This document shows positions 8,634 to 17,775 of a stretch of DNA of 64,000 nucleotides, in pieces (position 1 is the stretch's first letter; every line of letters begins with the position of its first letter). This DNA comes from Sanguibacter hominis ATCC BAA-789 (lineage in GTDB: Bacteria; Actinomycetota; Actinomycetes; Actinomycetales; Cellulomonadaceae). The stretch spans positions 186,001-250,000 of the forward strand of contig NZ_JAAXOW010000002.1 of assembly GCF_012396185.1 (NCBI RefSeq). The letters are read 5' to 3'. The notes beneath the pieces were generated by a model. That model was not told the DNA's origin. It ran no database searches and saw nothing but the letters and a program-made list of their open reading frames with translations. Position numbers and translations under genes: made by a program.

Positions 8634-9599
8634 GTGGAGAGTGCACCTCGCGACGGAGACGACGACGTCGTCGCGATCCGCCGCCTGACCAAGTCCTTCG
8701 GACGGACGACCGCCATCGACGCCCTCGACCTGACCGTGCGCAAGGGCGCGGTGACGGGATTCCTCGGCCCGAACGGCGCGGGAAAATCGACGACGCTGCG
8801 GATCGTCATGGGTCTGCTCCGCGCGGATGGCGGGAGCATCGAGGTGCTCGGGGCGGACCCGTGGCGGGACGCGGTCGCGCTCCACCATCGGGTGGCCTAC
8901 GTCCCGGGGGACGTCAACCTGTGGCCGAGCCTGACGGGGGGCGAGGTGATCGACCTGCTCGTCCGGCTCCGCGGGTACGACCGGGCGCCCCGGCGCGAGG
9001 AGATGCTCGAGCGTTTCGACCTCGACCCGTCGCGCAAGGTGCGGACGTACTCGAAGGGCAACCGGCAGAAGGTCGCGCTCGTCGCGGCGCTGGCGGTCGA
9101 TGCGGAGCTGCTGGTGCTCGACGAGCCCACCTCAGGGCTCGACCCGCTGATGGAGGCGCAGTTCGCGACCTGCGTGCGGGAGGCGACGCAGCGTGGTGCG
9201 TCCGTCCTGCTGTCGAGCCACATCCTCGCCGAGGTCGAAAAGCTGTGCGACACCGTGACGATCGTGCGCGCGGGACGGACCGCCGAGTCGGGCACGCTCG
9301 CGGAGCTGCGGCACCTGACCCGTTCGACTGTCACCGCCGTCACCGCCGTCGAACCTGACGGGCTTGCGGCGCTCGACGGCGTCCACGACGTCGTGACGGA
9401 GCGGCACCGGGACTCCTTCCGCTCGACGCTCCAGGTCGACGGCGCGGGGCTCGCCCTCCTGCTCTCGAGGCTCGCGCTGGTCGAGCCGCAGTCGCTCACC
9501 GTGGCGCCGCCCTCGCTCGAGGAGCTGTTCCTGCGCCACTACGGCGACGAGCTCCAGCCAGACGAGGGCATCGACCGCGACCCGCGGGCACGCCGATGA
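8634..9599 (+). CDS. ABC transporter ATP-binding protein (ABC-2 exporter)
   Basis: This is the ATPase subunit of an exporter formed with the downstream permease. The 321-residue product has Walker [10 protein letters not shown] near residue 45 and a linker-peptide signature degenerated to YSKGNRQK (usual LSGGQ replaced, as in many CcmA/DrrA-type ATPases). Walker B is [10 protein letters not shown], with the H-loop in SSHILAEVE and a C-terminal DrrA-like extension. GTG 8634 is the start. Its stop overlaps the permease start (ATGA at 9596), indicating translational coupling. Relatives are called antibiotic or polyketide exporters, but no biosynthetic genes or TetR regulator are adjacent, so the substrate is unknown. 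Confidence 0.92.
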   Translation: MESAPRDGDDDVVAIRRLTKSFGRTTAIDALDLTVRKGAVTGFLGPNGAGKSTTLRIVMGLLRADGGSIEVLGADPWRDAVALHHRVAYVPGDVNLWPSLTGGEVIDLLVRLRGYDRAPRREEMLERFDLDPSRKVRTYSKGNRQKVALVAALAVDAELLVLDEPTSGLDPLMEAQFATCVREATQRGASVLLSSHILAEVEKLCDTVTIVRAGRTAESGTLAELRHLTRSTVTAVTAVEPDGLAALDGVHDVVTERHRDSFRSTLQVDGAGLALLLSRLALVEPQSLTVAPPSLEELFLRHYGDELQPDEGIDRDPRARR

Positions 9600-11230
9600 C
9601 GACGACGGCCGCCGTCAGGATGGCACCGCGAGCGGGCCCCGCGCTCGCCGGGGTCGGCACCGTGCTGCGTCTGGCCGTGCACCGCGACCGGGCTCGCCTG
9701 GCGGTGTGGACCTGCGCGGTGTGCGGGCTCTGGACGGCCATGTCGGTCGCCCTCCAGGGCGTCTATCCCACGGTCGCGGACAGGCAGGCCCGGGCGGCGC
9801 TCATGAGCAGCCCCGCGGCGGTCATCCTCACCGGCCCTGGCTACGGCACCGCCGACTACACCCACGGTGCGATGGTCGCCGGGGAGCTGGCGCTCATGAT
9901 GTTCGTCGCGCTCGCGATCATGAGCATCCAGACGGTCGTGCGGCACACCCGCACCGAGGAGGAGACCGGGCGCGCCGAGCTGGTCCGCGCCGGCACCGTC
10001 GGGCGTCACGCGCCGTTCGTCGCGGCGTTCGTCCTCGTGGTCGCCGTGAACGCGGTCGTCGCCCTCGGTACCGGAGCGGGTCTGGTGATCAGCGGCTTGC
10101 CGGCGGGCGGCGCGTTCGCCGTGGGCCTCGCCGGCGCGGCCACGGGTGTCGTGTTCGGCGCGGTCGCAGCAGTGGCGGCGCAGGTGGTCGAGCACGGTCG
10201 CGCCGCGACCGGCCTGGCGATCGCGGCGCTGGGTCTCGCGTTCGTCCTGCGTGCAGCGGGTGATCTCCAGCGCCCGCACGGAGGCCCGCTGTCGTGGCTG
10301 TCGCCGCTCGGCTGGGCGCAGCAGGTGCGTGCGTTCGTCGATCTCCGGTGGTGGCCCCTGCTGCTGTCGCTCGCGCTGACGCTCCTGCTGCTGCTCGTCG
10401 CTGGCGCGCTCGGACGCGGGAGAGACCTGGGGGCGGGCCTGCTGCGGGCGCGACCGGGGAACCCGCGCGCCTCGCAGCGGCTCGCGGGGCCCTTCGGGCT
10501 CGCGTGGCGACTGCAGCGGGCGACGATCGCGGCGTGGGCCTGCGGCGTCGCGGCATTCGCGATCGCGTCCGGGACGTTCGTGGACTCGGTCGCCGAGGCG
10601 ACGGCGCAGATGCCGGCGCTCGCCCGTGCGCTTGGGGGAGCCGACGGCGCCACGGAGGCCTTCGTCGCGCTCATGGTGAAGTTCTTCGCGCTCGTCGTGG
10701 CGGGCTGCTGCGTCGCGATGGCTTCCGGAGCGCGTGCCGACGAGGTAGACGGGCACCTCGAGTTCGTGCTCGCGACGTCGGTCGCCCGCAGCAGGTGGAT
10801 GTTCGCGCGACTGGCTGTCGTCGCGCTCGCGGGTGTCGGGCTCCTCGTGCTCTCGGCGACGGGGCTGTGGGTCGGCGCGACCATGACCGGGTCGGGCTCG
10901 GTCGGGCTGGGCGGGCACCTGCTGGCGGGGTGTGCGCAGGTGCCGGCGATCGCCGTGCTCGTCGGTGCGGCGACCTGCCTCTTCGGGTGGGTCCCGCGGC
11001 TTCTTCCGGCCATGTGGGCCTGGTATGCGTACGCCTTCGTCGCGTCCGTGTATGGCGGGCTGCTGGGGCTGCCGGCGTGGGCGTTGAAGGTGTCTCCCTT
11101 CGAGCACGTGCCGAGCCTCCCGGGTGGTGCGCCGGAGCTCGGGGGCGTTGCGGTGCTCGTGGGGGTGGCTGCTGTCTTGGTCGGTGCCGGGCTGGTCGGG
11201 TTGCGGAGGCGTGACATCCCGCACCAGTGA
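9596..11230 (+). CDS. ABC-2 type permease, large (COG3559-like)
   Basis: This is the membrane subunit partner of the upstream ATPase. The 544 residues contain about twelve hydrophobic segments in two halves, the first starting near residue 35 ([15 protein letters not shown]) and the second after a cytoplasmic stretch around 270-290. This is the layout of fused ABC-2 permeases annotated as exporters of polyketide antibiotics. The repeated [11 protein letters not shown] and ARALGGADG motifs before the second membrane helix of each half fit that family. The ATG overlaps the ATPase stop. It ends 47 nt before the SatD-like gene, and the palindromes in that gap belong to the next unit. Confidence 0.88.
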   Translation: MTTTAAVRMAPRAGPALAGVGTVLRLAVHRDRARLAVWTCAVCGLWTAMSVALQGVYPTVADRQARAALMSSPAAVILTGPGYGTADYTHGAMVAGELALMMFVALAIMSIQTVVRHTRTEEETGRAELVRAGTVGRHAPFVAAFVLVVAVNAVVALGTGAGLVISGLPAGGAFAVGLAGAATGVVFGAVAAVAAQVVEHGRAATGLAIAALGLAFVLRAAGDLQRPHGGPLSWLSPLGWAQQVRAFVDLRWWPLLLSLALTLLLLLVAGALGRGRDLGAGLLRARPGNPRASQRLAGPFGLAWRLQRATIAAWACGVAAFAIASGTFVDSVAEATAQMPALARALGGADGATEAFVALMVKFFALVVAGCCVAMASGARADEVDGHLEFVLATSVARSRWMFARLAVVALAGVGLLVLSATGLWVGATMTGSGSVGLGGHLLAGCAQVPAIAVLVGAATCLFGWVPRLLPAMWAWYAYAFVASVYGGLLGLPAWALKVSPFEHVPSLPGGAPELGGVAVLVGVAAVLVGAGLVGLRRRDIPHQ

Positions 11231-11233
11231 GAC

Positions 11234-11288
11234 CTTATATCTAGCCAGATATAAGCGATTCGCTTATAGTGGCAGAATGATAAGCGAT
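11234..11288 (+). promoter_or_regulatory. Palindromic operator cluster overlapping a leaderless promoter
   Basis: CTTATATCT (11234-11242) and AGATATAAG (11247-11255) form a 9-bp inverted repeat. ATAAGCG (11251-11257) and CGCTTAT (11261-11267) form a second one overlapping it. A third ATAAGCGAT lies inside the coding start (11280-11288). The -10 candidate TATAGT (11265-11270) ends 6 nt before the ATG at 11277, and TAGCCA at 11242-11247 sits 17 bp upstream of it as a -35. Repressor binding here would block the promoter. The HTH-bearing product of the gene is the obvious candidate regulator. Confidence 0.65.
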
Positions 11289-11921
11289 CGATATGCCCTG
11301 ATCGTCGACATCGTCCGCTCTCGCGACCTCCCCGATCGCGCCGCCGCGCAGCAGGACGTCGAGCGGGCCTTCGCACGCGCCGGGGAGCGAGTCCCGCTCG
11401 AGGTCCCGCTCTGGGCCACCGTCGGGGACGAGTTCCAGGCCGTCGCGACGCGGCTCGCCGACGCCGTGTGGACCGCCGGGGTGGCCCGCCTCCTCCTCCC
11501 GGACGGGCTCGACGTCCGCGTGGGGATCGGGCGTGGAGAGATCCGCGACGTCGCCCCGGGCGCCACGGGAGTGCCGATCCAGGACGGCTCCGCCTGGTGG
11601 GCCGCACGCGCTGCGATCGACGAGGCCCACGAACGTGCCGACGCAGACGCGCCCTACACCCGGACCTGGTATGTCTCGTCCACCCCGGACCCTGAGGCTG
11701 ACGCGCTGCTCACCTCGCAGCTCGTGCTGCGGGACCGCATGCTCGACGCCATGACCCCTGCTCAACGCGCGTACGCCGGGGCGAGCGCTCTCGGGCAGAC
11801 CCAGGCGGAGATCGCCGCCGCCCACGGTGTGACGCAGCCCGCGGTCTCGCAGTCGCTCCGCCGCTCCGGCGGTGCCGCAGTCGCGGCGTCGCTCCGCCTG
11901 CTGCAGGAGGTTGCTCGATGA
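11277..11921 (+). CDS. SatD-family protein with C-terminal helix-turn-helix
   Basis: The 214-residue product matches the SatD family (PF16264), whose function is not established. The N-terminal domain has LIVDIVRSRDL at the start, VGDEFQA near residue 50, RVGIGRGEI near 83 and an Ala/Arg-rich helix after DGSAWWAAR. The order and chemistry of these motifs resemble a class III nucleotide cyclase core (two metal aspartates, a GDxF turn, RxGIxxGE strand); that resemblance is my inference. Residues ~175-205 form a sigma-r4/HTH segment (QTQAEIAAAHGVTQPAVSQ). ATG 11277 is preferred over upstream in-frame starts because it follows a TATAGT hexamer by 6 nt and earlier codons overlap the permease. It overlaps the next gene by ATGA. 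Confidence 0.82.
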   Translation: MISDRYALIVDIVRSRDLPDRAAAQQDVERAFARAGERVPLEVPLWATVGDEFQAVATRLADAVWTAGVARLLLPDGLDVRVGIGRGEIRDVAPGATGVPIQDGSAWWAARAAIDEAHERADADAPYTRTWYVSSTPDPEADALLTSQLVLRDRMLDAMTPAQRAYAGASALGQTQAEIAAAHGVTQPAVSQSLRRSGGAAVAASLRLLQEVAR

Positions 11922-12751
11922 TCGCCGTGACCGTGCTCGTGCTCGTCGCCGTCGCGGACCTGGTGCGCAAGGTCCCGGCCGTGCAGGCGCTCCGTCGCGG
12001 CGCGTGGTGGGTCGGCGCGGCCGTGCTCGTCGTCGCGGCAGCGCTCGTCCTGGGTGCCGGCGTGCCGCTGCTGGTGGCCCTCGGCGCTGCGGCGGTCGCA
12101 GGAGCGTGGTCGCTCACGATGCCCGTGCAGGGGCCGGGGGAGTCGCGCCGGCTGTGGCCGGCGCTCGTCCTCGCCGTCGTGCTCGTCGTCGGGGCCCTCG
12201 CGCCGACGCGCGAGCTCACCGGGCCGTTCGTGCGGGCTTGGGCGCGCACGTCGCTCGGCTCGGGGACGGCGGCCGTCTCCGTCGAGGTAGCGCTCGGCGT
12301 GATCGCCGTCGTGCTCGCGCTGACCCGGACCGCCAACGTCGTGACGCGCGCGGCCCTCGCCCGGGCGCGTCGAGAGGACGTCGACGGCGTTCCCGGGCGC
12401 GCAGCGCAGGCGCGCCCGGAGCGCGGACAGGGCGGGTGGCGGCTGAGCATCCGTGGCCGTGACGTCGCGGCGGTCGTGCGGGCGCCGTCGCTCGACGCCG
12501 CCGGGCCCCTGCTGCGGGGCGGTCGACTGATCGGCCCGCTCGAGCGGCTGCTCGTCCTCGCGCTGGGCCTCGCCGGCGCCTATCCGGTGATCGCCGCGGT
12601 GCTCGCAGCCAAGGGGATCGTCCGGTTCCCGGAGATCTCCGCCGACCGCGCTCACGGGACCAAGGCGGAGGAGTTCCTCATCGGCAGCCTCGTCAGCTGG
12701 GCGACGGCAGGCGGGGGCGTGCTGCTCGTGCGGCTCCTCCTGCGTGGCTGA
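11918..12751 (+). CDS. Multi-pass membrane protein, partner of the SatD-like regulator
   Basis: This is an integral membrane protein of unknown function. The 277 residues show about six hydrophobic segments, a charged cytoplasmic stretch around 150-190 ([10 protein letters not shown] and following) and a C-terminal pair. The segment [12 protein letters not shown] followed by [13 protein letters not shown] recalls membrane proteins I associate with the DUF3307 group, which I believe occur beside SatD genes. I am not certain of that assignment. The ATG overlaps the SatD stop (ATGA), so the two are translated together and are probably functional partners. There is no signal peptide cleavage site. 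Confidence 0.75.
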   Translation: MIAVTVLVLVAVADLVRKVPAVQALRRGAWWVGAAVLVVAAALVLGAGVPLLVALGAAAVAGAWSLTMPVQGPGESRRLWPALVLAVVLVVGALAPTRELTGPFVRAWARTSLGSGTAAVSVEVALGVIAVVLALTRTANVVTRAALARARREDVDGVPGRAAQARPERGQGGWRLSIRGRDVAAVVRAPSLDAAGPLLRGGRLIGPLERLLVLALGLAGAYPVIAAVLAAKGIVRFPEISADRAHGTKAEEFLIGSLVSWATAGGGVLLVRLLLRG

Positions 12752-12827
12752 CCGGTCGGGCCACGTCCGGAGGCAGCGGGCTCGCGTCTCCGCAAACCAC
12801 AGGGCGATCCATGAAACAATCGCCTTC

Positions 12828-13316
12828 ATGGCCATGAGAGAGATCCGCATCCTTCCCGATCCTGTGCTCCGCACGCCGTGCGACCCGATCACGACGATCG
12901 ACGACCGTGTGCGCAGCTTGGTCGAGGACCTCGTGGAGACGGTCGACGACGAGGGTCGTGCCGGCCTGGCCGCGAACCAGATCGGCGTCAGCCTGCGGGC
13001 CTTCTCGTGGAACATCGACGACGAGATCGGCTACATCCTCAACCCGGTGATCGTGGACCTCTCCGAGGACGAGTACCAGGACGGCGACGAAGGCTGCCTG
13101 TCCGTGCCGGGGCTCTGGTACCCGACCAAGCGCGCCTGGTACGCCAAGGTCGAGGGCATCGACCTGGACGGCAACCCGGTCGTCGTCGAGGGGACCGAGC
13201 TGATGGCCCGCTGCCTCCAGCACGAGGTCGACCACCTGGACGGCCACCTGTACATCGACCGCCTCGAGCGTTCGGTGCGGAAGAAGGCGATGCGCGCCCT
13301 GCGCGAGCAGCTCTGA
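12828..13316 (+). CDS. def: Peptide deformylase
   Basis: The enzyme removes the N-formyl group from nascent proteins. The 162-residue product has all three deformylase motifs: AGLAANQIG (46-54; Gln51), EGCLSVPG with metal ligand Cys90, and HEVDH with ligands His132 and His136 and catalytic Glu133. These motifs are typical of a metal-dependent PDF (Fe2+ or Zn2+). ATG 12828 (second choice 12834) is used because the family starts a few residues before the [12 protein letters not shown] strand. A longer in-frame extension to 12744 lacks conserved sequence. The hexamer AACAAT ends 7 nt upstream and may be a -10. Transcribed alone, with a terminator after it. Confidence 0.96.
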   Translation: MAMREIRILPDPVLRTPCDPITTIDDRVRSLVEDLVETVDDEGRAGLAANQIGVSLRAFSWNIDDEIGYILNPVIVDLSEDEYQDGDEGCLSVPGLWYPTKRAWYAKVEGIDLDGNPVVVEGTELMARCLQHEVDHLDGHLYIDRLERSVRKKAMRALREQL

Positions 13317-13328
13317 CGCACGGCAGCC

Positions 13329-13363
13329 AGGCCCGGCGCGCCGCTTCGGCGGGCGCCGGGCCT
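13329..13363 (+). terminator. Intrinsic terminator after def
   Basis: An 11-bp stem (AGGCCCGGCGC / GCGCCGGGCCT) encloses an inner CCGC-TTCG-GCGG hairpin with a stable UUCG tetraloop and is followed by CGCCTTT. Confidence 0.75.
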
Positions 13364-13474
13364 CGCCTTTGCCGCCGTCATGGGGCATGATGGAAGCTGC
13401 ACGCCGCGCGAACACCCGTTCCTGCAGGTCAGAGGCCGTTGGGGAAGACGAACCTCGACTCTGGGAGGAACAAC

Positions 13475-13975
13475 ATGGCTGGTTCGATCACCCGCGGTGT
13501 ACTTTTCGTGCACTCAGCGCCCCGCGCGCTGGTGCCGCACATGGAGTGGGCGGCGTCCAACGTCCTCGGTACACGCGTGTCGATGGACTGGACGGAGCAG
13601 CCCGCTGCCCCTGGCATGCTCCGCGCCGAGCACTCGTGGCAGGCACCGTCAGGTACCGGCGCCAAGCTCGCGTCCGCGCTGCGCGGCTGGACGCACCTGC
13701 GCTACGAGGTCACCGAGGAAGCGAGCCGCGGCGTCGACGGATCTCGCTGGAGCCACACGCCTGAGCTCGGCATCTTCCATGCGGCGACGGACGTCCACGG
13801 CAACATCGTCGTGCCGGAGGACCGTGTCCGTGCCGCCCTCGCGCACGCCGGCGACGCCGAGCGCATGAAGCAAGAGCTCGACCTCGCGCTCGGGCAGTCG
13901 TGGGACGACGAGCTCGAGCCGTTCCGGTTCGCCGGCGCCGGCGCCCCCGTGCGCTGGCTCCACCGCGTCGGCTGA
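13475..13975 (+). CDS. DUF3145 family protein
   Basis: This is a conserved actinobacterial protein of unknown function. The 166-residue product carries the family's features: strand GVLFVHSAPRALVPH near the N-terminus, the MDWTEQPAAPGMLRAE segment, and WSHTPELGIFHAATDVHGN in the middle. No signal peptide or membrane helix is seen. ATG 13475 is chosen because it has a strong ribosome binding site (GGGAGGAA, about 8 nt upstream); an in-frame ATG at 13439 lacks one. It faces the fatty-acid operon across a long shared terminator, so it is a single-gene unit. Confidence 0.9.
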   Translation: MAGSITRGVLFVHSAPRALVPHMEWAASNVLGTRVSMDWTEQPAAPGMLRAEHSWQAPSGTGAKLASALRGWTHLRYEVTEEASRGVDGSRWSHTPELGIFHAATDVHGNIVVPEDRVRAALAHAGDAERMKQELDLALGQSWDDELEPFRFAGAGAPVRWLHRVG

Positions 13976-14001
13976 CCCGGCTCCGCACCGCTTCCCAGAG
14001 C

Positions 14002-14043
14002 ACGACGAAGGGCGCCTCCCCGACGGGAGGCGCCCTTCGTCGT
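14002..14043. terminator. Bidirectional terminator between DUF3145 gene and fabF
   Basis: A perfect 19-bp stem with a 4-nt CGAC loop lies between two convergent stop codons. It can end transcription in both directions. Confidence 0.9.
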
Positions 14044-14053
14044 ACCGCTTGGC

Positions 14054-15298
14054 TCAGGCCGACGTCACGACCAGCGCGACGTTGTGCCCACCGAAGCCGA
14101 ACGAGTTGTTGATCGCCGCGACGTCGCCTGACGGCAGGTCGCGCGGGGTGTCGCGCACCAGGTCGAGGACGAGCTCGGGGTCGGGGTCCGAGACGTTGAT
14201 CGTCGGGGGAGCGGTTCGCTCGTGCAGGGCGAGCACGGTGAAGACCGTCTCGAGAGCGCCGGCGCCGCCGAGGAGGTGCCCGGTCATGGACTTCGTCGCG
14301 GACAGCGCCACGTGGTCCGCGTCCGCCCCGAGCACGCCGCGCACGGAGCGCGCCTCGATCAGGTCGCCGACGACGGTCGACGTCGCGTGAGCGTTGACGT
14401 GCACGACATCCGAGGCGGAGACGCCCGAGTCCTCGAGCGCGGCCTGCATCGCGCGGATCTGTCCCGCACCCGAGGGCTCGGGGGACGTGATGTGGTAGCC
14501 GTCGGCCGTGAGGCCGAGTCCGGCGATGCGCCCGTAGACGCGGGCGCCGCGGGCCGCGGCGTGAGCCGCGGACTCGAGCACGACGACGGCAGCGCCCTCG
14601 CCGATGACGAAGCCGTCCCGCGCGACGTCGTACGGGCGCGACGCGCCTGCGGGGTCGTCGTTGCGCAGCGACAGCGTCCGCGACGCGGCGAACGCCGAGA
14701 TGGGCATGGGGTGGATCGTCGCTTCGGTGCCGCCTGCGACGACGACGTCAGCACGACCCGAGCGGATCATCTCGACGCCGTACGCGATGGCCTCGGCGCC
14801 GGACGCGCACGCCGACACGAGCGCGTGCGCACCGGCACGGGCGCCGAGCTCGAGAGACACGAACGCCGTCGGCGAGTTCGGCATGAGCATGGGCACGGTC
14901 ATCGGCAGGACGCGGCGTGCGCCCTTCTCGCGGAGCGTGTCCCACGCGTCGAGCGTGGTCCAGATGCCACCGATGCCCGACGACACGACCGTGCCGAGAC
15001 GGTCGTGGTCGACATCGGTGATGCCAGCGTCAGCCCACGCCTCGCGCGACGCGATGATCGCGTACTGCGTGGATGGGTCCATCCGCTTGAGCTCGGGGCG
15101 CGCGAGGACCTCCTCGGGCGCGACCTTGATCGTCGCAGCGAAGTTGACGGGCATGCCGTACTTCTCGGCCCAGTCGTTCTCGAAGGTCCGAGCGCCGGAC
15201 TGGCCAGCGAGGGCGGCCTGCCACGTGGAGGCCACGTCACCGCCGAGAGGCGTGGTGGCACCGAGGCCGGTGACGACGACGTCGGGAACGGTGGTCAT
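14054..15298 (-). CDS. fabF: 3-oxoacyl-ACP synthase II (KasA/FabF type)
   Basis: This enzyme elongates fatty acyl chains in the type II fatty-acid pathway by condensing malonyl-ACP with acyl-ACP. The 414-residue product shows the KAS catalytic triad: Cys164 in SACASGAEA, His304 in VNAHATSTVVGD and His341 in MTGHLLGGAGA, with Lys336 in the conserved KSMTGH. The start is ATG 15298. It is the last gene of the fabD-fabH-acpP-fabF operon, about 100 nt after acpP. In mycobacteria the corresponding position is occupied by kasA. Confidence 0.96.
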   Translation of the reverse strand: MTTVPDVVVTGLGATTPLGGDVASTWQAALAGQSGARTFENDWAEKYGMPVNFAATIKVAPEEVLARPELKRMDPSTQYAIIASREAWADAGITDVDHDRLGTVVSSGIGGIWTTLDAWDTLREKGARRVLPMTVPMLMPNSPTAFVSLELGARAGAHALVSACASGAEAIAYGVEMIRSGRADVVVAGGTEATIHPMPISAFAASRTLSLRNDDPAGASRPYDVARDGFVIGEGAAVVVLESAAHAAARGARVYGRIAGLGLTADGYHITSPEPSGAGQIRAMQAALEDSGVSASDVVHVNAHATSTVVGDLIEARSVRGVLGADADHVALSATKSMTGHLLGGAGALETVFTVLALHERTAPPTINVSDPDPELVLDLVRDTPRDLPSGDVAAINNSFGFGGHNVALVVTSA

Positions 15299-15400
15299 GG
15301 TGACTCCTGTCGGGTGGGGAGGGGCCGCGGTGCGGCGGCGCCGGTCGGCGGGCGCGAGCGCACGCGCCGACCGGCACGGTGTCCGGTGGGACCGGGAGGC

Positions 15401-15649
15401 TCAGGCCTGTGCGTTCGTGATGAACGAGACGGCGTCGCCCACGGTCGTGAGGTTCTTGACCTCGTCGTCGGGGATGGTGACGCCGAACTTGTCCTCGGCG
15501 TGCGTGACGATCGTCATCATCGACAGGGAGTCGATGTCGAGGTCGTCGGTGAAGGACTTCTCGGCGGTGACGGTGTCTGCCGGCAGACCCGTCTCCTCGG
15601 CGACGATCTCGGCGAGCCCGGCGAGGACCTCGTTCTCGGTGTGAGCCAT
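15401..15649 (-). CDS. acpP: Acyl carrier protein
   Basis: It carries growing acyl chains on a 4'-phosphopantetheine arm. The 82-residue acidic helical protein has the attachment serine at position 41 in the motif DIDSLSMM. Length and charge are typical of actinobacterial fatty-acid ACPs. The start is ATG 15649, preceded on the minus strand by an AAGGAGA ribosome binding site. It lies between fabH and fabF and is cotranscribed with them. Confidence 0.97.
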   Translation of the reverse strand: MAHTENEVLAGLAEIVAEETGLPADTVTAEKSFTDDLDIDSLSMMTIVTHAEDKFGVTIPDDEVKNLTTVGDAVSFITNAQA

Positions 15650-15696
15650 GGGTGTTCTCCTTGGTTGGGTGTGGGTGAAGCTGGGTGGACTGAGGG

Positions 15697-16698
15697 TCAG
15701 GGGACGATGACGACCTGGGCCGCGTAGACGAGGCCGGCGCCGAAACCGATCTGGAGCAGCACGTGACCGGTCTTGGCGGTGCCCTCCCGGATGAGCCGTT
15801 CGGTCGCGAGCGGGATCGAGGCGGCGGACGTGTTGCCCGTGTCCTCGATGTCCCGGCCGACGACGACGTCCTCACGGAGGCCGAGCTGCTTGATCATCTG
15901 GTCGATGATCCGCATGTTGGCCTGGTGCGGGACGAACACGTCGATGTCTGCGGGGGTGAGGCCAGCGGCCTCGATCGCGCGCAGCGCGACCGGTGCCATC
16001 TGGAAGGCGGCCCACTTGAAGACGGACGGGCCGTCCTGGCGGAGCGTCGGCCACGGCGCGTCCTCGGTGGCGGCGAACTCCTGCCAGCTCAGCGTCTGGC
16101 CGATCGTCGCGGCCTTCGAGCCGTCGGAGCCCCACACCGTCGGTCCGATGCCGGGGAAGTCGGACGGGCCCACGATCGCCGCGCCTGCGCCGTCGCCGAG
16201 CAGGAACGAGATGGAACGGTCGGTCGGGTCGATGAAGTCGCTCATCTTCTCGGCGCCGATCACGAGCACGTGGCGGGCCGCGCCGGAGCGGACGAGCGCG
16301 TCGGCCTGACCGATCCCGTACGAGTATCCGGCGCACGCGGCCGAGATGTCGTAGGCGGCGGCCGGGGTGGCACCGATGCGGTCGGCGACGATCGCGGCGC
16401 CTGCGGGCGTCTGCGCGAAGTAGGTGACGGTCGACAGGATCACGGCGTCGATGTCGGCGCCGGTGAGGCCTGCGTGCGCGAGGGCGTCCTCGGCGGCGGC
16501 GGTCGCGAGGTCGAGCACGTCGACGTCGCCGGTCGCGCGGCGGCGCGTGACGATGCCGGTGCGCTGCCGGATCCACTCGTCCGACGAGTCGATCGGGCCG
16601 GCGATGTCGTCGTTCGTGACGACGACATCGCCGCGTACCCCGCCGATCGCGAGGATGCGCGAGAACTGCGGTCCGGTCGCCTGCTTGAGCTGAGTCAC
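15697..16698 (-). CDS. fabH: 3-oxoacyl-ACP synthase III (KASIII)
   Basis: This enzyme starts each fatty acid by condensing an acyl-CoA primer (branched primers are usual in actinobacteria) with malonyl-ACP. The 333-residue product has the thiolase-fold triad Cys122 (SAACAGYSYG), His258 (VPHQANMRI) and Asn289 (GNTSAAS). GTG 16698 is the start: it overlaps the fabD stop in a GTGA arrangement, and the preceding in-frame sequence is only the shadow of fabD. Such overlap indicates coupled translation within the operon. Confidence 0.96.
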   Translation of the reverse strand: MTQLKQATGPQFSRILAIGGVRGDVVVTNDDIAGPIDSSDEWIRQRTGIVTRRRATGDVDVLDLATAAAEDALAHAGLTGADIDAVILSTVTYFAQTPAGAAIVADRIGATPAAAYDISAACAGYSYGIGQADALVRSGAARHVLVIGAEKMSDFIDPTDRSISFLLGDGAGAAIVGPSDFPGIGPTVWGSDGSKAATIGQTLSWQEFAATEDAPWPTLRQDGPSVFKWAAFQMAPVALRAIEAAGLTPADIDVFVPHQANMRIIDQMIKQLGLREDVVVGRDIEDTGNTSAASIPLATERLIREGTAKTGHVLLQIGFGAGLVYAAQVVIVP

Positions 16699-17687
16699 GC
16701 CGTGGTCTCCTCGGTGGTGGTGGCAGGGGTGGTGACGGAGTGCCGCGTGACGAGGTCGCGCGCCGCGTCGAGGTCGTCGGGCGTCTTGATCGCGAGCAGC
16801 TCGACCCCCTTGAGCGCGCGCTTCGCGAGGCCGGTCAGGACGCCGCCGGGCGCGAGCTCGAGCACAGCGGTGACGCCGAGCGCCCCCAGCGTCTCTTGGC
16901 AGAGGTCCCACCGCACGGGCGCGACGATCTGTGCGACGAGGTGCTCGACGACGTCGGTCCCCGTGCCGTGACCGTACGCTCCCGCTCCGCGCGAGCCGTA
17001 CGCGGTGCCGTCTGCGTTGGTCAGCAGCGGGAGCTGCGGGTCGCGTGCGGGCCAGGCGGCGGCGACGGGCGCGAACGCGTCGAGGGCGCTCTGCATGAAC
17101 GTCGTGTGGAACGCGCCCGCGACCTGGAGCGGGATGACCCGAGCGCGTGCCGGCGGGTTCGCGGTGAGGCGGGCGAGACCGTCCGGGCAGCCCGCGGCGA
17201 CGACCTGGCCGCCACCGTTGACGTTGGCGGGGAAGAGGCCCGCGGCCGCGATCGCAGCGAGCACGTCGTCCGGGTCGCCGCCGACGACGGCGCTCATGCC
17301 AGTCGGGACCGCAGCGGCCGCGGCGGCCATCGCGCGGGCGCGGTGCGCGACGAGCCCGACGGCGCCAGCGTCGTCGAGCACGCCCGCGACGGCCGCGGCA
17401 GTCAGCTCGCCCACGGAGTGCCCCGCGGTGACGTCGACGACGTCGGCTGCGGAGCGGTCTGCGAGGACCTCGCGGAATGCGAGGAGCGAGCTCGCGACGA
17501 TGAGCGGCTGTGCGACGGCCGTGTCCCGGATGGTGTCGGCGTCGCTCACCGTGCCGTGCGCGAGGAGGTCGACCTTCGCCGCCTCCGAGAGCTCGGCGAG
17601 ACGGTCACCGACACCGGGCAGCTCGAGCCAGGGGGCGAGCATGCCGGGGGTCTGGGAGCCCTGTCCTGGGCACAGTACTGCGATCAC
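16695..17687 (-). CDS. fabD: Malonyl-CoA:ACP transacylase
   Basis: It loads malonyl groups onto ACP. The 330-residue product has the nucleophile elbow GHSVGE with Ser91, His115-Arg116 in VAHRARAM (malonate-binding arginine), and catalytic His194 in AGAFHTTFM. The N-terminal CPGQGSQTPGM is the standard acyltransferase opening. It is the first gene of the fab operon, and the promoter is probably in the 88 nt between it and fasR. Confidence 0.96.
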   Translation of the reverse strand: MIAVLCPGQGSQTPGMLAPWLELPGVGDRLAELSEAAKVDLLAHGTVSDADTIRDTAVAQPLIVASSLLAFREVLADRSAADVVDVTAGHSVGELTAAAVAGVLDDAGAVGLVAHRARAMAAAAAAVPTGMSAVVGGDPDDVLAAIAAAGLFPANVNGGGQVVAAGCPDGLARLTANPPARARVIPLQVAGAFHTTFMQSALDAFAPVAAAWPARDPQLPLLTNADGTAYGSRGAGAYGHGTGTDVVEHLVAQIVAPVRWDLCQETLGALGVTAVLELAPGGVLTGLAKRALKGVELLAIKTPDDLDAARDLVTRHSVTTPATTTEETTA

Positions 17688-17754
17688 CCGTCAACCTTGC
17701 CTTCCACAGGACGGCCCCGGGCGTCACGACGCGCACGAAGCTCGGGAAACGAAC

Positions 17755-17771
17755 TTGTGAGGAACCTACAA
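17755..17771 (-). promoter_or_regulatory. Candidate fatty-acid operator upstream of fabD
   Basis: TTGTGAGGAACCTACAA is a near-palindrome (TTGTgAGG / CCTACAA with one extra base) in the short fasR-fabD gap. It may be the site through which the adjacent PucR-type regulator controls the operon. This is inference from position and symmetry only. Confidence 0.3.
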
Positions 17772-17775
17772 CGGC

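Noticed and set aside
9539-11224. A 561-codon frame antisense to the ABC-2 permease
   Set aside because: Arg/Glu/His/Gln-rich product without hydrophobic core. It mirrors the codon bias of the permease.
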